DNA from: Microbacterium jejuense
Lineage (GTDB): Bacteria; Actinomycetota; Actinomycetes; Actinomycetales; Microbacteriaceae
DNA length: 60,444 bases
Direction: 5' to 3'
Assembly: GCF_019511665.1 (NCBI RefSeq)
Contig: NZ_JAEUAW010000020.1
Location: forward strand, 1-60,444
Position 1 is the stretch's first letter, and each line of letters opens with the position of its first letter. This document shows positions 18,041 to 25,446 of the stretch, piece after piece. A program made the translations under genes and the position numbers. The notes under the pieces are model-generated. The model did no database searches and was not told the DNA's origin. It was given only the letters and a program-made list of their open reading frames with translations.

Positions 18041-18688
18041 CTAGGCTCGTGCTGCGGGGCCGCCGAACGACGCGGCGAGCGCGATGGAGTCGAAGAAGCT
18101 CAGCATCGCGTTGCGCAGCTCGCCCAGCGGGGTGACGAAGCTCGCGAGCACCACGTGCTTGGAGCCCGGCACGGCGAACCAGTAGTCCGCCTCCAACCGG
18201 GTGGCGGTCGCCCGGACGCCGTCCTCCTCGACCGTCTCTTCGTACGCGCGCTCGGTGCGCAGCACGCTCACGCGCGGACCGTCGAGGCGGCGGGCCGTGC
18301 CTGCGCCGTCGACCGCCGACAGAGCCAGACCCTCGCGCAGCACCGCCAGCACGGCGTCCGCGCTCCTCCCCACAGCGGGGGTCATCCGCAGGCGCTTCGG
18401 CGCATGGACGGTGAGGGATGCCGGCGTCCAGACGCCGGGGGCCGCCTCGAGGCACAGGAACAGCGCGTGGGCGTCGGCGGCGGCCGCTGCCGCGATGGCG
18501 CGGTCGAAGGCGCTGCGCAGACGGCGCCGGGCGATCGCCGCATCGTCGGCCGCGCCCACGAGATCGCGGACGGTCGTCTCGACGTCCGCGCGCGCCCGCC
18601 GTGCGTCACGGGGATCGACGGTCAGCCACCGGCCCGGCAGCTGGAAGGTCAGCCGCGGCGGCGCGCTCTCGGCGCGGCCGTCACTCAC
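18041..18688 (-). CDS. Unknown 215-aa protein in WXG-associated operon
   Basis: 215 residues from a GTG at 18688 that overlaps the TGA of the upstream lipoprotein gene (GTGA). No signal peptide or membrane helix. The N-terminus reads FQLPGRWLTVDP, a long Ala/Arg-rich helical stretch follows, and the C-terminus has YWFAVPGSKHVVLASFVTPLGEL then a helix ending FFDSIALAASF. This alternation (a P-G-W strand opening, a central helix, and a strand followed by TP-x-GEL and a helix) resembles Mog1/PsbP-like (LpqN-type) folds found near actinobacterial type VII genes, but I cannot confirm the fold. It could be a chaperone or immunity-type partner of the lipase upstream. Function is not assigned. Confidence 0.7.
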   Translation of the reverse strand: MSDGRAESAPPRLTFQLPGRWLTVDPRDARRARADVETTVRDLVGAADDAAIARRRLRSAFDRAIAAAAAADAHALFLCLEAAPGVWTPASLTVHAPKRLRMTPAVGRSADAVLAVLREGLALSAVDGAGTARRLDGPRVSVLRTERAYEETVEEDGVRATATRLEADYWFAVPGSKHVVLASFVTPLGELRNAMLSFFDSIALAASFGGPAARA

Positions 18689-19176
18689 TCGCCGTCCGCG
18701 ATCGCGCGCATCTGCGACGGCGACAGCCGGAGCGAGTGCGGGCCGGCGTCGGGCACGCCGAGGGCTGCGGCGACCTCGGGGGTGACCACCAGCTCCTCGC
18801 CCTGCGCGTCGAACTCGCTGTCGTAGTCGCTCTGCTGGCCGGGGACGAAGTAGATGCTCACCTCGTGGCGAGACGCGACGGGGTCCGCCACGAACACGGG
18901 TGCGGCCGCGCGCGTGACGTCCACGACCCCGTCGTCGGTGGCGTCCTCGATGAAGAGCGTCACGACGAGCTGGGTCTCCCACGGGAAGTTCGAATGCGTG
19001 ACGCTGACCGTCGCGTCGTTCACGCCGTCGACCTCCGAGAGCTGCGTCTGGAGGTCGGTGACATCGGGGTCGCCGGCGCAGCCGGCCAGCGCCAGCGAGC
19101 CGAGCGCGATCACGGCGATCACCGCCGGGATGCGGAACCCCCGGCCGCGCTCACGAGCCACGCGAATACTGCGCAA
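18685..19176 (-). CDS. Small lipoprotein in WXG-associated operon
   Basis: 163 residues if translation starts at TTG 19176, placed 6 nt after a strong GAGGAGG; a GTG at 19161 or an ATG at 19191 would give shorter or longer forms. The gene overlaps the end of the membrane-lipase gene by about 26 bp. A signal sequence (IPAVIAVIALGSLALAGC) ends in a lipobox LAGC, so the mature protein should be lipid-anchored outside the membrane. The mature part has alternating strands (DATVSVTH, LVVTLFIED, HEVSIYFVPG) and an acidic C-terminus. No family recognised. Being membrane-anchored and cotranscribed with a lipase-like protein, it could act as an exported partner or protective protein; that is inference. 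Confidence 0.7.
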   Translation of the reverse strand: MRSIRVARERGRGFRIPAVIAVIALGSLALAGCAGDPDVTDLQTQLSEVDGVNDATVSVTHSNFPWETQLVVTLFIEDATDDGVVDVTRAAAPVFVADPVASRHEVSIYFVPGQQSDYDSEFDAQGEELVVTPEVAAALGVPDAGPHSLRLSPSQMRAIADGE

Positions 19177-20740
19177 CGTACACCTCCTCATATCCGCCGT
19201 CGCCTTCGCCGGCGAAGAAGATCTCGTCACCCGGCCTGGGCTCGGGCAGGGCCTGCTCAGCCTGCTCACCGTACATGGTGGCGTCGTGCATCGGCCAGAC
19301 GAGCGGCCGATACTCCTGCCAGTCCGCATCGAAGGCGGCGAGCCGGTCCACCGGGTCCAGTCCGACGAACTCCAGCGTGTGGACCGGGTCGATGCCGTTC
19401 TTGATCTGGGTGACACGCACCCCGTCCGGCATGTCGCTGTAGTGCTTGTCGATCGCCGACCCCGCGACGAACACCGACTCCACGCGGTCGGCGACGCGAG
19501 GATCCGTCGCGAGCTCGCCGGCCATCATGCCGCCCAGCGACCATCCGGTGAACATGATCGGAGCGTCGCTCTCGAAGACGCCGGCCTCGGTCATCGCCTG
19601 CCAGACCGCCTCCTCGTACTGCGTGCGCATCTCGGGGAAGAGCGACAGCATCAGGTCGGTGCGCAGATCGTTCATGGCACCGCCCGTGTTGAACGGCCCC
19701 CAGTTCTGGGTGCTCGGCGTCTGCACCCGCCACGACACGATGTTCCCGTCCGCGTCGTGGATGGCCACCACGCGGATCTCGGTGAGCGCATCCTTGCCGT
19801 GCTCGTCCTGGAGGGCGAGCTGCTCCATGAGCCCCTGGTAGTCGCGCGCCTCGGCGCCGTCCTTGGTCGTCTCGGTCCTGCTGTTGCGCAGCTGAGGCGA
19901 TCCGGCCTGCTCTGCCACCGCGAGCGCGACGATCAGGCCCGCGAGCACGAGGCCGAGCACAAGCAGCCCGATGGGGCCGAACGCGGTGAACACGATGCCG
20001 ATCAGCGCGGCCGCGATCACCACCATGAGCAGCACGACGAGCGACGACACCAGGGCGCTGAGCGCCTGCCCGAGCCAATCCAGCACGGGCGTCAGCACCG
20101 TGGCGAGCCAGTCTCCGACGGCCGACAGCACGTCCCCGACGCCGCTCCAGAACTGGTCCCAATTGTCGCCCCACGAGTCGGCCCCGTGCTCGATCGCCGT
20201 CTCGATCTCACGGATCGCCCGATCGGCGGCATCCCGGATCCGGTCACGCGCCTCGTACAGTGCCGTGCGCGCGGCATCGACGTGGCTGTTGGCCGACGCG
20301 AGGTCGTCGTAGGCGGCCCAGCGCTCCTCCTTGAGCGCGGACGTCGATTCGCCCTTCGCCTCGGCCTGCACGATGGCGTTGTCGAGGTCGTCCATGCCGC
20401 CCTCGAGCTGGTAGGCGCGGTCCTGGTAGTAGTCGGCGTCCTCGATCGCTGCGCGCGCCTTGTCTTGGATGGGTCCCAGCTCCACGGCGAACGTCGTGAG
20501 GGCGCCCGCCGTGCCGCCGTACCGCTTGTGCGCGCGCCGCAGGCCGCGCGCCGCCTCCTCGGCGCTGTCGCCCAGCGCGTCGGTCGCCTGCGAGACCTGC
20601 CCGTCGACGATGTCTCGCAGCGCATCGGCGGCCTTCTCGATGGCGGCCGCGGTCGCCTGCAGGCGCCGCGCCCGCTGCTCCAGTTCGTCGGGCGCGCCCG
20701 CGAAGACGTCCTCGAATTCGATCGCCAGTCCCGAACCCAC
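19151..20740 (-). CDS. Membrane protein with helical WXG/LXG-like N-terminus and lipase-like domain
   Basis: 529 residues from a GTG at 20740, 3 bp after the stop of the WXG-like gene. Residues 1-190 are almost wholly helical and Ala/Glu-rich, with long coiled-coil potential. A Trp-rich segment (SWGDNWDQFWSGVGDVL) precedes two close membrane helices at about 227-250 and 252-275. The C-terminal 240 residues form an alpha/beta-hydrolase-like domain with nucleophile elbow FTGWSLGGMMAG at about 400 and later Asp/His candidates (GIDPVHTLEF, WPMHDATMY). This layout (helical export-type N-terminus, hydrophobic hairpin, C-terminal enzyme) resembles type VII-secreted toxins, but no known family is asserted. 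It could also be a resident membrane lipase. Confidence 0.75.
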   Translation of the reverse strand: MGSGLAIEFEDVFAGAPDELEQRARRLQATAAAIEKAADALRDIVDGQVSQATDALGDSAEEAARGLRRAHKRYGGTAGALTTFAVELGPIQDKARAAIEDADYYQDRAYQLEGGMDDLDNAIVQAEAKGESTSALKEERWAAYDDLASANSHVDAARTALYEARDRIRDAADRAIREIETAIEHGADSWGDNWDQFWSGVGDVLSAVGDWLATVLTPVLDWLGQALSALVSSLVVLLMVVIAAALIGIVFTAFGPIGLLVLGLVLAGLIVALAVAEQAGSPQLRNSRTETTKDGAEARDYQGLMEQLALQDEHGKDALTEIRVVAIHDADGNIVSWRVQTPSTQNWGPFNTGGAMNDLRTDLMLSLFPEMRTQYEEAVWQAMTEAGVFESDAPIMFTGWSLGGMMAGELATDPRVADRVESVFVAGSAIDKHYSDMPDGVRVTQIKNGIDPVHTLEFVGLDPVDRLAAFDADWQEYRPLVWPMHDATMYGEQAEQALPEPRPGDEIFFAGEGDGGYEEVYVAQYSRGS

Positions 20741-20743
20741 GCC

Positions 20744-21010
20744 TCACCCCATGTCTTCGTCGAGTTCGGTGAGCGTCTCGCGGATCGCCTCGAGCCAATC
20801 GCCGACGGCTTCGAGCTGCTCTTCGAGCTTGCCCCGGTTGTGGTCCCAGTTGCCGGCGAAGTCGCGTACGCGGCCGGCCAGTCGCGGCTCGCCGGTCAGA
20901 TCCGCCAGGTCGTCGCCGACGCGGTCGGCGCTGCGGAACGCGGCAAGGGCGTCGGCGACGCGCAGCTGCGCCGTCTCGAGCGCGGTCAGGTCGACGTCGA
21001 TATCGGCCAC
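20744..21010 (-). CDS. WXG100-like small helical protein
   Basis: 88 residues from GTG 21010, with AAGGGG 5 nt upstream; GTG 21016 is also possible. The protein is all helical: an N-terminal helix with heptad spacing (LTALETAQLRVADALAAF), a central turn FAGNWDHNRG where WXG proteins carry their W-x-G bend (here W-D-H), and a second long helix ELEAVGDWLEAIRETL. Size, fold pattern and position at the head of the operon fit an ESX/WXG100-type partner, but the exact WXG triplet is absent, so it is a divergent member at best. No EccC-type secretion ATPase is encoded in this window. Confidence 0.65.
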   Translation of the reverse strand: MADIDVDLTALETAQLRVADALAAFRSADRVGDDLADLTGEPRLAGRVRDFAGNWDHNRGKLEEQLEAVGDWLEAIRETLTELDEDMG

Positions 21011-21096
21011 GATCACCCCTTTCGTCCCGAGCAGAGCCTAGGGGACGACAGGGCTCTCACCCATGGGGACTGTTCCCCATGGGTGTCGTGCGCGGC

Positions 21097-21288
21097 CTAC
21101 GGGATGGGGAACACCACGGTCGCCCCCGACGGCACAGCCGACGTCACGATGCGCGTGTCGAAGGTCGCCAGCTGCGCGTCGTTCGACGCGGCCAGGTGCA
21201 GCAGGTAGGTGTCGGCCACCTGCGAGCTCGCGAGCAGCCGCTCGATGTGGACCGAACTGTCGAGCAGGCTCACCACATCACGCATCAC
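21097..21288 (-). pseudogene. C-terminal remnant of a VapC-type PIN-domain toxin
   Basis: An open frame of 63 codons whose last 50 resemble the end of a PIN-domain ribonuclease: VADTYLLHLAASNDAQLATFDTRIV carries the D-x-x-L...LATFD pattern of the last two acidic positions, then SGATVVFPIP closes the domain. Everything N-terminal, including the first catalytic Asp and central Glu, is missing, and no antitoxin gene is adjacent. It lies 3 bp past the stop of tag on the same strand. It is best read as a decayed toxin gene, perhaps left by deletion of a VapBC locus. Confidence 0.6.
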
Positions 21289-21291
21289 GCG

Positions 21292-21876
21292 TCAATGCAC
21301 GGACTGCTCCGTGCGCCAGCAGCCGTCGACGTGGTCGTCGACCATGCCCGCCGACTGCATGAGTGCGTACATCGTGGTCGGCCCGACGAACCGGAACCCG
21401 CGCTTGCGCAGCGCCTTGCTCATCGCGTCCGACGCCGGAGTCGTCGCCGGCACCTCGGCGAACGTCGACGGACGGCGATGGGATGCCGGCGCGAACGACC
21501 ACATCAGCGCGTCGAGCTCACCGGGCTCGAGGTCCTGCACCAGGCGCGCGTTCGAGATCGTGGCCTCGATCTTGGCCCGGTTGCGGATGATGCCCGGGTC
21601 GGCCATCAGCCGCTCCACGTCGTCCGGTCCGAAGGCGGCGACGGCCTCCGGCTCGAACCCCGCGAACACCTCGCGGAACCGCGGGCGCTTGCGCAGGATG
21701 GTGATCCACGAGAGGCCCGCCTGGAACCCCTCGAGACTCAGCTTCTCGAACAGCGCACGGTCGCCGTGCAGCGGCACACCCCATTCCTCGTCGTGGTAGC
21801 GCGCGTATTCGGGATCGTCGCCGACCCACGCGCAGCGCGCGCGGCCATCGGCGCCGGTGCGGACGTCCATGCTCAC
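21292..21876 (-). CDS. tag: DNA-3-methyladenine glycosylase I
   Basis: 194 residues from GTG 21876 (ATG 21870 is an alternative). The Tag family is clear: RCAWVGDDPEYARYHDEEWG near the N-terminus, GLSWITILRKRPRFREVF, FVGPTTMYALMQSAGMVDDH near the C-terminus. The four zinc ligands of the family are present: Cys in RCAWVG (about 15), His in YHDEEWG (about 28), and His and Cys in DHVDGCW (about 181 and 185). It removes 3-methyladenine from alkylated DNA to start base excision repair. It is monocistronic, followed by the VapC remnant. Confidence 0.95.
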   Translation of the reverse strand: MSMDVRTGADGRARCAWVGDDPEYARYHDEEWGVPLHGDRALFEKLSLEGFQAGLSWITILRKRPRFREVFAGFEPEAVAAFGPDDVERLMADPGIIRNRAKIEATISNARLVQDLEPGELDALMWSFAPASHRRPSTFAEVPATTPASDAMSKALRKRGFRFVGPTTMYALMQSAGMVDDHVDGCWRTEQSVH

Positions 21877-22030
21877 CGCGCCAGCCTAGGCGCGGCCTCC
21901 GACGCCGGGCTCCACGTCGCCCGGCTCCGGCGTTCAGGCGCACGTCACCGGCCCGATTCCCGGATGCCGCGTACGTCGCTTACCGTGGAATGTCGGGCTG
22001 TTCACGCCCGCACAGCTGGGAGGCAGGACC

Positions 22031-22432
22031 ATGAAGATCGTCGCGTCGGCAGATTGGCGGGACGCGGTCCCGTTCGAGAACCCCGTCCTGGTCGCCGACG
22101 TGGTGCCGGGCGAGCCGACGCGGTGCTTCGCGTGCGGCCCCGACTCCGAACTGCTCCCCCGCACCGAGCTGTGGGCGTTCAAGCACCGCCACCCCAAGAA
22201 CCACGACGGCTACGTGCGCTTCTACTGTGCGTTCCACGTGCCGAAGGCGGCGCCCGCGCCGGCGCCGGCGGCCGCCGCATCGGCGTCCCGCGCGAAGGCG
22301 TCGCGTCCCGCCGCCGAGCGCCGTGCACCCAAGCCCGTCATCCCCGAGCGCGTCCGCGAGATGTGCCCGAACTGCTTCGTCGAGGTGTCGGCGACCGGCG
22401 AGTGCGGCATGTGCGGCTGGTCGGCGAACTGA
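22031..22432 (+). CDS. Small zinc-ribbon protein of unknown function
   Basis: 133 residues from ATG 22031, with GGGAGGCAGG 5-12 nt upstream. The N-terminal 75 residues form a compact domain with CFACG and, after GYVRFYC, a further Cys-x-x-His (CAFH), a likely first zinc site. A 35-residue Ala/Pro/Arg/Lys linker follows. The C-terminus has CPNCF...CGMCGW, a second zinc ribbon. Two metal sites joined by a basic linker suggest nucleic-acid or ribosome binding. Related small proteins have at times been mislabelled as glucose-6-phosphate dehydrogenase; nothing in this sequence supports that enzyme. No operon partner. Confidence 0.75.
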   Translation: MKIVASADWRDAVPFENPVLVADVVPGEPTRCFACGPDSELLPRTELWAFKHRHPKNHDGYVRFYCAFHVPKAAPAPAPAAAASASRAKASRPAAERRAPKPVIPERVREMCPNCFVEVSATGECGMCGWSAN

Positions 22433-22444
22433 CCTGAGCGGGGT

Positions 22445-22467
22445 GGATGCCGCGAGCCGCGGCATCC
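22445..22467. terminator. GGATGCC-type hairpin after the zinc-ribbon gene
   Basis: GGATGCCGCG and CGCGGCATCC form a perfect 10-bp stem around a 3-nt loop, 12 bp past the stop of the plus-strand gene. There is no U-tract. The GGATGCC/GGCATCC arms recur in other hairpins of this window (28180, 42124, 50671, 51020, 57132). Confidence 0.6.
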
Positions 22468-22497
22468 CGGATCGACGATGCCTCAGGGCAGAGAAAA

Positions 22498-22526
22498 GGG
22501 GACCGCGTTCCCGATTCGCGGTCCCC
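22498..22526 (-). terminator. Rho-independent-type terminator of the acyl-CoA oxidase gene
   Basis: GGGGACCGCG and CGCGGTCCCC form a perfect 10-bp stem with a 9-nt loop. Read on the minus strand the hairpin is followed by TTTTCTC, a classical terminator tail, so it should end transcripts from the acyl-CoA oxidase gene whose stop is at 22676. Confidence 0.7.
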
Positions 22527-22611
22527 TCGAAGACGCTGCCGACGCACGAAGCCCGTATGCGCAGTCGGTTGAAAGGCTGCCTTCATAGGGGATATGTCCG
22601 CCGCGCGACGA

Positions 22612-22667
22612 TCTGGGACACCCCTGCAGTCATCGTTACCTTTTCGTGACATTCGGGGTGTCCCAGA
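22612..22667. repeat. 13-bp inverted repeat with a 30-nt loop carrying GTTAC/GTGAC
   Basis: TCTGGGACACCCC (22612-22624) and GGGGTGTCCCAGA (22655-22667) are exact inverses. The loop contains GTTAC (22635-22639) and GTGAC (22646-22650), 11 bp apart start to start, which on the minus strand reads GTCAC-N6-GTAAC, similar to MtrA response-regulator sites. The element lies between two convergent genes and could instead be part of the transcript end. Confidence 0.5.
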
Positions 22668-22675
22668 CCTTCAGG

Positions 22676-24781
22676 TCACTTCTTCTTGAGGGACTTCTCC
22701 GACACCGGCGCCTCCCCCGATGCGGCGAGCGCACGGTAGTACTCGCGCGCCTCGTCCTGGCGCCGGCGCTCGGCGCCGGACGCGATGGGCGCGCGCACGT
22801 GCTCCGGCTCGAAGCCGTACGCGTCGACCAGATCCTGCGCGTGCGGGCGCAGGCGGGCCGCCAGGCGGTCGATGTAGCGCGAGACGGATGCCGCACGCTG
22901 CGTCGAGAGACGGCCGTTGATCAGGTACCACGCGAGGTGCTTCTCGATCAGGTGCATGCCGAACAGGTCGCGCAGCCACGTGAGCACCTGCTTGGTGCCC
23001 TCGTCCGAGATGCGGTTGACGCCGTCGGTGAACGCCTCCCACTGCAGCAGCTCGCCGTGCGCACGCGCAGCCTCGATGAGCTCGGCCTGGTGGCTGTTGA
23101 ACAGCGCGGCCGCCTCGGCCGGCGACAGCTTCGACGCCGGGCGCAGCGCGGCGGCGACGTCGGCCACCATCTGCTGCACGCGCCCGGCGAGCAGCTCGTG
23201 CTGCTGGTCCTCGCGCAGGCCCAGCTCCACCGAGCGCGCGGTCGAGCCGAAATCGGCGACGGCCTGCCCGAGCTGACGGAGCCCCGCACCGTGGAAGAGC
23301 TTGCCCGCGGTCTGCCCGACCGCGAATCGGGCGAGGGCCGCGGCATCCTTCCCCTTGAACTGCTTGGCGTAGTCAGCCAGGAGTCGCTTGCCCACCAGCT
23401 GCAGCAGGATGTTGTTGTCGCCCTCGAAGGTGACGTAGACATCGAGGTCCTGGTGCAGGCCGACGAAGCGGTTCTCGGCGATGAAGCCCGAGCCGCCGCA
23501 CGCCTCGCGCGCCTCCTGGATGGTGCTCAGGGCGTTCCACGTGCTCAGGGGCTTGAGCGATGCCGCGAGGGTCTCGAGGTCCTCCCGCTCGTCGGGGGTG
23601 TCGGTGCGGCCCGAGAACACGCCGTCGAACTTCTTGAGCAGCTCGTCGTTGGCGAAGAACTGCGCGTAGTTCTGCGCCAGGAGCGGCAGCAGACGGCGCT
23701 GGTGCTTGCCGTAGTCGAGCAGCACGACCTCTTCGGTCCCGGCGCCCGAGTCGAACTGACGGCGCTGGTTCGCGTACGTCAGGGCGATGTACAGCGCGAG
23801 GGCGGTGCCGGTGGTCGCCGCACCGTCCAGCGACACGCGGCCCTGCACGAGCGCGCCGAGCATCGTGAAGAAGCGGCGGCCGGGGCTCGCGATGTCGGAC
23901 GTGTAGGAGCCGTCGGGAGCGACCTGCCCGTAGCGGTCGAGCAGGTTGAAGCGCGGCACGCGTACGTGGTCGAACGCCAGACGGCCGTTGTCGATGCCGT
24001 TGAGGCCGCCCTTGACGCCGTCGTCCTCGCTCGTCACGCCGGGCAGCATGCCGCCCTCGTCGTCGCGGATCGGCACGTAGAAGCAGTGCACGCCGTAGTT
24101 CACGCCGCCCGTGATGAGCTGCGCGAACACGGTCGCGGCCTTGCCGTGCAGCGCGGCGTTGCCGAGGTAGTCCTTGGTCGCCGCGCGGAACGGCGTGTGG
24201 ATGACGAACTCCTCGGTGTCGGGGTCGTACGTGGCGGTCGTGCCGATCGCCGCGACGTCCGAGCCATGGCCCATCTCGGTCATCGCGAAGGCGCCGGGGA
24301 TCGACAGGTCGATCACGCCGGGCAACCACTGGTCGTGGTGCTTCTTCGTGCCGAGCTGGTAGATGGCCGAGCCGAACAGGCCCCACTGCACGCCCGACTT
24401 GATCTGCAGGCTGGGGTCGGCCAGCACGAGCTCCATGAAGCCGGCGAGGTTGGCGCCGTTGTCGTTCAGCCCGCCGTACTCCTCGGGGAACGCCCGGCGC
24501 GACCCGCCGTGCTCGACCAGCAGGTGCAGCTGGCTCAGCACGCGCTCACGGTGCTCGGGCATCGGCTGCCCGTCGATGCGCCAGAACGCCGGGTCCTTGA
24601 TCATCTCGCGCGCCTCGCGGCGGGTCGCGGCCCACGTGCCCAGCAGCAGGTCGGTGACCGCGTTCACATCGATGCGGGGTTCGGATGCCTCGGCCGCCGT
24701 GTGCGGGGCGGTGGGGGCGCCGCCGGCGGGCGTGCGCTTGTGGACGGCGGGCTTCTTGGAGCGGACGGCGGCGTCAGCCAT
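22676..24781 (-). CDS. Acyl-CoA oxidase/dehydrogenase family protein (long form)
   Basis: 701 residues from ATG 24781, with AGAGGTG 7 nt upstream. The basic, Ala/Pro-rich 40-residue N-terminus is not part of the fold. The rest matches the long (acyl-CoA oxidase type) branch: FPEEYGGLNDNGAN, the flavin/substrate loop FAMTEMGHGSDVAAIGTTA, GVHCFYVPIRDDEGG, RRQFDSGAGTEEVVLLDYGKHQRRLLP, and EACGGSGFIAENRFVGLHQDLDVYVTFEGDNNILLQLVGKRLL in its C-terminal flavin domain. Two C-terminal helical domains bring it to the usual 650-700 residues. It should catalyse FAD-dependent alpha,beta-dehydrogenation of acyl-CoA in beta-oxidation, passing electrons to oxygen or an acceptor. Single gene, ending in KKK. 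Confidence 0.9.
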   Translation of the reverse strand: MADAAVRSKKPAVHKRTPAGGAPTAPHTAAEASEPRIDVNAVTDLLLGTWAATRREAREMIKDPAFWRIDGQPMPEHRERVLSQLHLLVEHGGSRRAFPEEYGGLNDNGANLAGFMELVLADPSLQIKSGVQWGLFGSAIYQLGTKKHHDQWLPGVIDLSIPGAFAMTEMGHGSDVAAIGTTATYDPDTEEFVIHTPFRAATKDYLGNAALHGKAATVFAQLITGGVNYGVHCFYVPIRDDEGGMLPGVTSEDDGVKGGLNGIDNGRLAFDHVRVPRFNLLDRYGQVAPDGSYTSDIASPGRRFFTMLGALVQGRVSLDGAATTGTALALYIALTYANQRRQFDSGAGTEEVVLLDYGKHQRRLLPLLAQNYAQFFANDELLKKFDGVFSGRTDTPDEREDLETLAASLKPLSTWNALSTIQEAREACGGSGFIAENRFVGLHQDLDVYVTFEGDNNILLQLVGKRLLADYAKQFKGKDAAALARFAVGQTAGKLFHGAGLRQLGQAVADFGSTARSVELGLREDQQHELLAGRVQQMVADVAAALRPASKLSPAEAAALFNSHQAELIEAARAHGELLQWEAFTDGVNRISDEGTKQVLTWLRDLFGMHLIEKHLAWYLINGRLSTQRAASVSRYIDRLAARLRPHAQDLVDAYGFEPEHVRAPIASGAERRRQDEAREYYRALAASGEAPVSEKSLKKK

Positions 24782-24980
24782 GTCATCACCTCTCGAGACG
24801 AGGGACAGGGGAAGGTCACTACCGACCGTAGGACTCCCACAACGCGGACTCAAAGCGACTGGCGGTTTCGCACAAAGCCGGCCGCCGACGGGTGCGGACC
24901 GCGTTGTACGGGGCGCACAGCGGGCGGAATCGAGTGGATGCCGCGGCCCGCTGTCGACGGACCGCCCTAGGCTCATCGCC

Positions 24981-25334
24981 ATGACAAGCACCGCCATCAC
25001 CACGGCCTTCATCCCCGTCCGCGATCCGCTGGACAGCGCGCGCTGGTACGCCGACGCCTTCGGACTCGACGTCGTCGAGGCGACGGAGTTCTCGAGCGTG
25101 CTGGCCGGGTCGGCCGGGCAGGTGACGCTGATGGGTCCGGTGAGCGGCATCCAGGCCGAACCCGGCCTGCCCTGGGCGACCTGCAGCTTCGGCGTCGGCG
25201 ACGTTGCCTCGGCACGCGAGCGGTTCGCCGAGCTGGGCGCGGCGCCCAGCGAGGTGATGGGCGATCCGGCGCGCGTCGTCTTCTTCACGGCGACCGACCC
25301 CGACGGCAACACGCTCCTCGTCACCGACCGCTAG
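24981..25334 (+). CDS. VOC superfamily (glyoxalase/dioxygenase-like) protein
   Basis: 117 residues from ATG 24981. A single VOC module made of two beta-alpha-beta-beta-beta units: TAFIPVRDPLDSARWYADAFGLDVV at the start and WATCSFGVGDVASARERFAELGA in the middle, ending FFTATDPDGNTLLVTDR. The last Asp-Pro-Asp-Gly-Asn turn is the usual signature. Metal ligands are not conserved enough to name a reaction. Often such proteins bind small hydrophobic molecules or antibiotics. No operon partner. Confidence 0.85.
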   Translation: MTSTAITTAFIPVRDPLDSARWYADAFGLDVVEATEFSSVLAGSAGQVTLMGPVSGIQAEPGLPWATCSFGVGDVASARERFAELGAAPSEVMGDPARVVFFTATDPDGNTLLVTDR

Positions 25335-25446
25335 CCCGTCTCGGGTCCCAGACGACGCGCAGCCGCGAGGGGTGTACGCGCGTCCGCGGGGGCGCAAGAC
25401 TTGTGCGGACCGGGCGGTGTGGCCCGGCGACGGACGGGAGTCAGCC

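Noticed and set aside
21097..21288. Active toxin-antitoxin locus
   Set aside because: Only the C-terminal part of the PIN domain is present, essential acidic residues are missing and there is no antitoxin gene.
22031..22432. Glucose-6-phosphate dehydrogenase, a name seen on similar small proteins
   Set aside because: At 133 residues with two Cys clusters and no Rossmann motif it cannot be that enzyme.
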